A DNA stretch of 64,000 bases from CBFHSF01 sp965658445 (GTDB taxonomy: Bacteria; Bacteroidota; Bacteroidia; Flavobacteriales; Schleiferiaceae), in NCBI GenBank assembly GCA_965658445.1, contig CBFHSF010000015.1, positions 1 to 64,000 on the forward strand, written 5' to 3'. A model generated the notes under the pieces. That model worked only from the letters and a program-made list of their open reading frames with translations. It did no database searches and was not told where the DNA came from. Below, piece after piece: positions 60,373 through 64,000 of this stretch (position 1 is its first letter; each line of letters begins with the position of its first letter). The position numbers and the translations under genes are program-made.

Positions 60373-61365
60373 TTACAGGGCGCTAACCGCTGCAAATCGA
60401 GTTTCAATCTCGCTCAAAAGTCCTCGTACCTCGTCAGAGGTGTTGGCCGTAACCAATCCAATGCGATATTCCTTAAAATGAGGAATGCCCTTGAAATAGT
60501 TGGAGTAGTGACGACGAGTTTCATAAATACCCTTCACTTCACCCTTCCATTCAATAGACATTTCAAAATGACGACGTGCTGCATGTACTCTTTGTGCAAT
60601 GGTAGGAGGCGCTAAATGCTCACCCGTTTTCATGTAGTGCTTGATCTCATTGAACACCCAAGGGTATCCAATAGAAGCTCTTCCAATCATGATGCCGTCT
60701 ACGTCGTAGGTATTCTTCATGTGAACGGCCTTTTCTGGCGTGTCCACATCTCCGTTTCCAAATACGGGAATGGTCATTCTCGGGTTGTGCTTTACGTCGC
60801 GAATCAGACTCCAATCAGCTTCTCCTTTGTACATCTGCTTGCGCGTACGACCGTGAATAGAAATGGCTTTGATACCCACATCCTGAAGCCTTTCTGCCAC
60901 CTCAACAATGTACTTTGTATTCTCGTCCCAACCCAGTCGGGTCTTAACGGTAACGGGCTTTTTACAGGCTTTTACAATTTCTGAAGTCATCTTCACCATC
61001 TTGGGAATGTCTTGTAAGATTCCGGCTCCAGCTCCTTTACAAGCCACAGCCTTCACAGGACAACCGTAGTTGATGTCAATGATATCGGGATTGGCGCGTT
61101 CTGCGATTTCAGCCGCTTCGCGCATGGAAGAAATTTCATTTCCAAAAATCTGAATTCCAATGGGGCGCTCGTACTCGAAGATGTCCAATTTTTGAACGGA
61201 CTTGGCCGCGTCTCTAATCAAACCTTCTGACGAGATAAATTCCGTGTACATTACGTCTGCACCATTCTCCTTGCAAAGCGCTCTAAAAGGGGGATCACTT
61301 ACGTCCTCCATAGGCGCCAACAACAAAGGGAATTCTCCAAGCTCTACATTTCCTATTTTTACCAC
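60373..61365 (-). CDS. dusB: tRNA-dihydrouridine synthase B
   Basis: DusB reduces specific uridines in tRNA with FMN. The 330-residue protein shows LLLAPMEDVSDPPFRALC, EFISSEGLI, IDINYGCPVKAVACKGAGAG with the active-site C102, VTVKTRLGWDEN, ISIHGRTRKQMYKGEADW and GNGDVDTPEKA (FMN phosphate). The start is GTG 61365; the in-frame ATG is not available because the nearby ATG at 61370 leads to a stop. A plus-strand promoter for the CPBP gene overlaps this start region. Confidence 0.94.
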   Translation of the reverse strand: MVKIGNVELGEFPLLLAPMEDVSDPPFRALCKENGADVMYTEFISSEGLIRDAAKSVQKLDIFEYERPIGIQIFGNEISSMREAAEIAERANPDIIDINYGCPVKAVACKGAGAGILQDIPKMVKMTSEIVKACKKPVTVKTRLGWDENTKYIVEVAERLQDVGIKAISIHGRTRKQMYKGEADWSLIRDVKHNPRMTIPVFGNGDVDTPEKAVHMKNTYDVDGIMIGRASIGYPWVFNEIKHYMKTGEHLAPPTIAQRVHAARRHFEMSIEWKGEVKGIYETRRHYSNYFKGIPHFKEYRIGLVTANTSDEVRGLLSEIETRFAAVSAL

Positions 61366-61379
61366 GTCATTTAACTTTG
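61349..61379 (+). promoter_or_regulatory. Candidate promoter for the CPBP protease gene
   Basis: TTTC (61349-61352) is followed after exactly 19 nt by TAACTTTG (61372-61379). The -7 box is perfect; the -33 is one base off. Leader about 17 nt to ATG 61403. The -33 lies within dusB. Confidence 0.55.
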
Positions 61380-61402
61380 CTGATGCAAAATTACAACAAT
61401 CT

Positions 61403-62332
61403 ATGAACTCTTTCTTAGAAGTCTTCAGAAGCCGCTCTGCCGGATATCACTTGTGGATGTTTTTACTCCTCGTTTTGCTTTTCGCTGGGCTTTCCAGCGG
61501 TTTTGCCTTTTACATGGTGGAGGGAATGTATGGCCTTTCGGCCGAGGAGTTCATGCAGTTTTCCAATCCCGAGACACCCCTATCTCACAGCCAGGCGCTT
61601 AAGCTGTTTCAGCTGATTTCGGCCTTGGGCACGTTTGTTATTCCAAGCATTGTCTTTACACAGCTACTGCATCCCATCCCTGAAGAATACTTACAACTGA
61701 ACAAACTCCCCAAAATCCTTGGATGGATTTTGTCCATAGGGTTGTTGTTTGCATTTATCCCCATTGTTGACCTTCTGGGATATGTAAACGAAACGTGGTC
61801 TGCCCTGGGCTTTTTACAGGATATGGCCGATCAAGAAGCGGCCAATGCTCAAGTAAACCTGATTACCCAAATGGACGGCTGGGGAAGCTTTTTGTATACC
61901 TTCTTCATCATAGTAATCATTCCTGCCATTGGAGAGGAGTTCCTATTCCGTGGGGTTTTGCAAAAACTCTTGATCTCCACAACAAAGAGAATGCACCTTT
62001 CCATTTTAATCACGGGTCTTTTGTTTGGATTACTCCACGGTCAGCCCTCACATCTTTTGGCCCTGATGGCTTTGGGAATCTTATTTGGATATCTCAAGGA
62101 ATGGACGGGCAGCCTTTGGGTTCCCATCCTCCTGCACCTAATAAACAATGGCACTTTGCTAATTGAAATCTTCTTTTTTGATTTTCAGCCCGAAGCGTAC
62201 ACCGGCGAGGTCACAACCCCGGATTACACATTGGTTGGGATTTCTGTAGTGACAAGCGCAGCCCTTATTTGGTTGTTTATAAAGCGTTCGCAGCTGATTG
62301 TTAACAAACCAAGCTCAAAGGACGTTAAATAG
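61403..62332 (+). CDS. CPBP-family intramembrane metalloprotease
   Basis: The protein has 309 residues from ATG 61403; the long upstream frame from 61202 lies inside dusB on the other strand and is rejected. About eight TM helices are predicted. The CPBP motifs are AIGEEFLFRGVLQ (EExxxR), FGLLHG (FxxxH) and LLHLINN (HxxxN). Family members process prenylated proteins or peptides or confer self-immunity. Role here unknown. It precedes the phosphatase gene by 168 bp. Confidence 0.88.
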   Translation: MNSFLEVFRSRSAGYHLWMFLLLVLLFAGLSSGFAFYMVEGMYGLSAEEFMQFSNPETPLSHSQALKLFQLISALGTFVIPSIVFTQLLHPIPEEYLQLNKLPKILGWILSIGLLFAFIPIVDLLGYVNETWSALGFLQDMADQEAANAQVNLITQMDGWGSFLYTFFIIVIIPAIGEEFLFRGVLQKLLISTTKRMHLSILITGLLFGLLHGQPSHLLALMALGILFGYLKEWTGSLWVPILLHLINNGTLLIEIFFFDFQPEAYTGEVTTPDYTLVGISVVTSAALIWLFIKRSQLIVNKPSSKDVK

Positions 62333-62500
62333 ATTGAGTAGCTACTTTAAAAAATCTTTACGGCTAAATTAAGGGGTCGATTTTTTCTTAAAACCACGGT
62401 AAAGTAGGTAACCTAAAACTTACCGACGTTTAATCCGAAAGAGGAGTTTACGCAACATGACTGAGTCAAATTTGTGGTGAACCTCTAACGGAATTACAAC
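62333..62500. promoter_or_regulatory. Leader region of the phoX-like gene with an inverted repeat
   Basis: CGGTAA (62397-62402) and TTACCG (62420-62425) form a 6-bp stem with a 17-nt loop. CAAATTTG at 62467-62474 is one base from a -7 box, with only a weak -33. A Pho-box equivalent is not recognisable. AGTAGCTACT near 62337 is a 10-bp palindrome after the CPBP stop. Confidence 0.3.
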
Positions 62501-64000
62501 ATGAAAAAAACATTACTTTTTGCCGCATCACTACTCGTATCTGTAGTGGCTTTTGCGCAAGGGTCTTTTACACCACACGTAAACCTGACTGACTGGAACT
62601 CAACAACAGTTACTGTTCCTGCGTCACCTATCCTTACTCAGTACTTGTTTATCGGAGGATACGACAAGGTACAAACCGCTCCTACCTACGGAAACGCAGC
62701 AGGAGAGGCGTTGGCCAAGCAATGGCATGACTTTATTGGATTTACTCCAGACAACAACTCTTCTGACTTGGGCTGGGTATCTATCAACCACGAAATGATT
62801 GTTCAGAATGACTCTATCGGTGACGGTGGTGGTATGACGGTTTTCAAAATCGCTCGCGACCCAGCAACGGATTCTATCATCATCGTTAACCAAACACTTT
62901 CTGACGGAAGAACTGGAAAATTCTTTGCTGTAGACTTCGTAAACACAGTAGGTGAAACGGGAATGAACTGTGGAGGTATCTCTACAAACGACGGAAGAAT
63001 CTGGACTGCGGAAGAGTGGTTTAGAGGAAACAACGGTTCTATTGCTGATCGCGATACTTCTGATTTCACAATCGGAACCGGTACATCTGACGGCCAGGCG
63101 GCTCCCAACGGATTCCCTGGATTTGACGGACAAACCATCAAGAAATATGAGAACTACAACTACATGGTAGAAATCGATCCTACCGAAGCAGTTGCCATCA
63201 GAAAACAATACAACTGGGGACGTCAGCCTTTTGAAGGTGGATGTGTTATGCCCGACAACCAAACGGTTTACTTGGGAGCTGACAACACTCCTGGATTCTT
63301 CACCAAGTTCGTAGCCACAACTCCTGGAGACTTTACATCGGGTACTACTTACGTATACAAGCACGATGGTTCTAGCACCAAATGGGTAGAAATCGACAAC
63401 ACGGACCTAACTAAAATGCTAAACTTCACAGAAGAAGCAGCTATGGCCGGTGCAACTATGTACAACCGCCTTGAGTGGGTTACGGAAGCCAACGGAAAAG
63501 TATACTTCACAGAAACAGGTAGAGATAACCCTGCATCTCGCTGGTCCGCTTTTAAGACCAACACACCTGCAGTTTATGCTCCTCATCACATCGATAGAGC
63601 TACAGACCAAAGCGACGAGTTTGGTGTGGCGTTGACTCCTGATTCTGCTCAATACTGGGATTACTACGGTCGCGTACTTGAGTACGATCCTGCCACAGAA
63701 CAAGTTACTGTTTACCTAGAAGGAGGACCTTACTTCTCTGTAGATCCCGGAACTTCTACCTACCCTGGAAACCACCTTTCTAACCCTGACGGATTGGCCA
63801 CTTTTGAAGTTAACGACAAGACCTACTTGATCATCCAAGAAGACTTGAACGGTACTTCTAAAGGAAGAACTCCTGCTGGAATTTCCAACCGCGCTTGTGA
63901 AATCTACCTATTGGATCTTGACATCGCAAATCCTACTCTTAACGACTTGGTAAGAATTGCGGTAGGTCCTGCTGGATCTGAGGTTACAGGAGCTCGTCCT
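62501..64000 (+). CDS. PhoX-type alkaline phosphatase (DUF839), 5' part, runs off the right edge
   Basis: I translated this from ATG 62501; the frame stays open for 500 codons to the window end. A signal peptide (MKKTLLFAASLLVSVVAFAQ) is followed by a PhoX-like domain: GWVSINHEMIVQNDS, MNCGGISTNDGRIWTAEEWF, GRQPFEGGCVMPDNQTVYLG, NRLEWVTEANGKVYFTETGR, GRVLEYDPATEQVTVYLEGG and NPDGLATF. PhoX enzymes are periplasmic or exported phosphatases with Fe and Ca ions that release phosphate from esters, common in marine bacteria. The C-terminus, which may include a T9SS sorting signal, is outside the window. Confidence 0.88.
   Translation, partial: MKKTLLFAASLLVSVVAFAQGSFTPHVNLTDWNSTTVTVPASPILTQYLFIGGYDKVQTAPTYGNAAGEALAKQWHDFIGFTPDNNSSDLGWVSINHEMIVQNDSIGDGGGMTVFKIARDPATDSIIIVNQTLSDGRTGKFFAVDFVNTVGETGMNCGGISTNDGRIWTAEEWFRGNNGSIADRDTSDFTIGTGTSDGQAAPNGFPGFDGQTIKKYENYNYMVEIDPTEAVAIRKQYNWGRQPFEGGCVMPDNQTVYLGADNTPGFFTKFVATTPGDFTSGTTYVYKHDGSSTKWVEIDNTDLTKMLNFTEEAAMAGATMYNRLEWVTEANGKVYFTETGRDNPASRWSAFKTNTPAVYAPHHIDRATDQSDEFGVALTPDSAQYWDYYGRVLEYDPATEQVTVYLEGGPYFSVDPGTSTYPGNHLSNPDGLATFEVNDKTYLIIQEDLNGTSKGRTPAGISNRACEIYLLDLDIANPTLNDLVRIAVGPAGSEVTGARP

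Noticed and set aside
61202..61402. Upstream extension of the CPBP protease
   Set aside because: It lies antisense within dusB; the TM pattern begins at ATG 61403.
62624..63364. Long minus-strand frame (246 codons) opposite the phosphatase
   Set aside because: The plus strand has a full frame with signal peptide and PhoX motifs; the minus frame has no recognisable motif.
1..64000. CRISPR array, IS element, prophage or integron
   Set aside because: No regular spaced repeats, transposase, integrase or att-like repeats were seen.

Overview
The window is a 64 kb chromosomal stretch from a member of the Bacteroidota, most likely a marine-type Flavobacteriales bacterium (Cryomorphaceae/Schleiferiaceae-like is a guess). 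The evidence is the LpxC-FabZ fusion, the SusC/SusD pair, the PorX response regulator of the type IX secretion system, the absence of clear Shine-Dalgarno sequences, frequent TTG/GTG starts, and several promoters of the Bacteroidota type (TTTG, about 19 nt, TAnnTTTG). It is a draft scaffold: three N runs (37031-37130, 42542-42641, 47882-47980) all fall inside genes. No rRNA, tRNA, CRISPR array, IS element or prophage was found.

Layout. 1-3173 (minus): porX, tsaE and the 5' part of alanine dehydrogenase. 3300-9968 (plus): an HD phosphohydrolase, then the lipid A block lpxD, lpxC/fabZ, lpxA, a lone ABC ATPase, efp and a second lpxD paralogue, closed by a strong terminator. 10098-14941 (minus): a SusD/SusC pair. 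15080-19825 (minus): a compact polysaccharide assembly operon (flippase, sulfotransferase, chain-length protein, O-antigen ligase), diverging from a GT4 glycosyltransferase and rnhB. 21692-30074: a large lipoprotein with a propeller-like C-terminal half, a secreted barrel-like protein, a LysM glucosaminidase, a PLP deaminase, a 56-residue DUF5522 protein, urocanate hydratase, an OmpH/Skp protein and a small lipoprotein. 30104-36631: SO_0444-type Cu/Zn exporter, acyl-CoA dehydrogenase, anmK, an amino-acid dehydrogenase and nhaD. 36843-42844 (plus): exbB, exbD, tonB, folC, nadA, nadB. 42832-47060 (minus): a probable copper-acquisition module. 47111-49528: a TPR/coiled-coil adenylate cyclase, preceded by a candidate small RNA or attenuator. 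49936-51733: an AT-rich accessory patch with a lipoprotein whose tail resembles a bacteriocin and a two-TM partner. 51752-58880 (minus): yifB, a YopX-like gene, gmhA, dsbD, tilS, pabB. 58980-64000: a secreted protein, a methyltransferase, dusB, a CPBP protease and the 5' part of a PhoX-type phosphatase.

The most interesting region is 42832-47060. It holds a TonB-dependent receptor carrying CxxxM and HxM motifs like the copper receptor OprC, a lipoprotein with 22 Met and 9 His in its mature part, a small Cys/His membrane protein with a near-perfect promoter, and a Met-poor paralogue of the lipoprotein. The second candidate is the 50786-51733 pair, which looks like an effector and immunity unit but is only a hypothesis. 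The third is a promoter, UUCG hairpin and terminator cassette of about 80 nt at 49717-49833 (minus), which looks like a small RNA gene or a transcription attenuator ahead of the cyclase.
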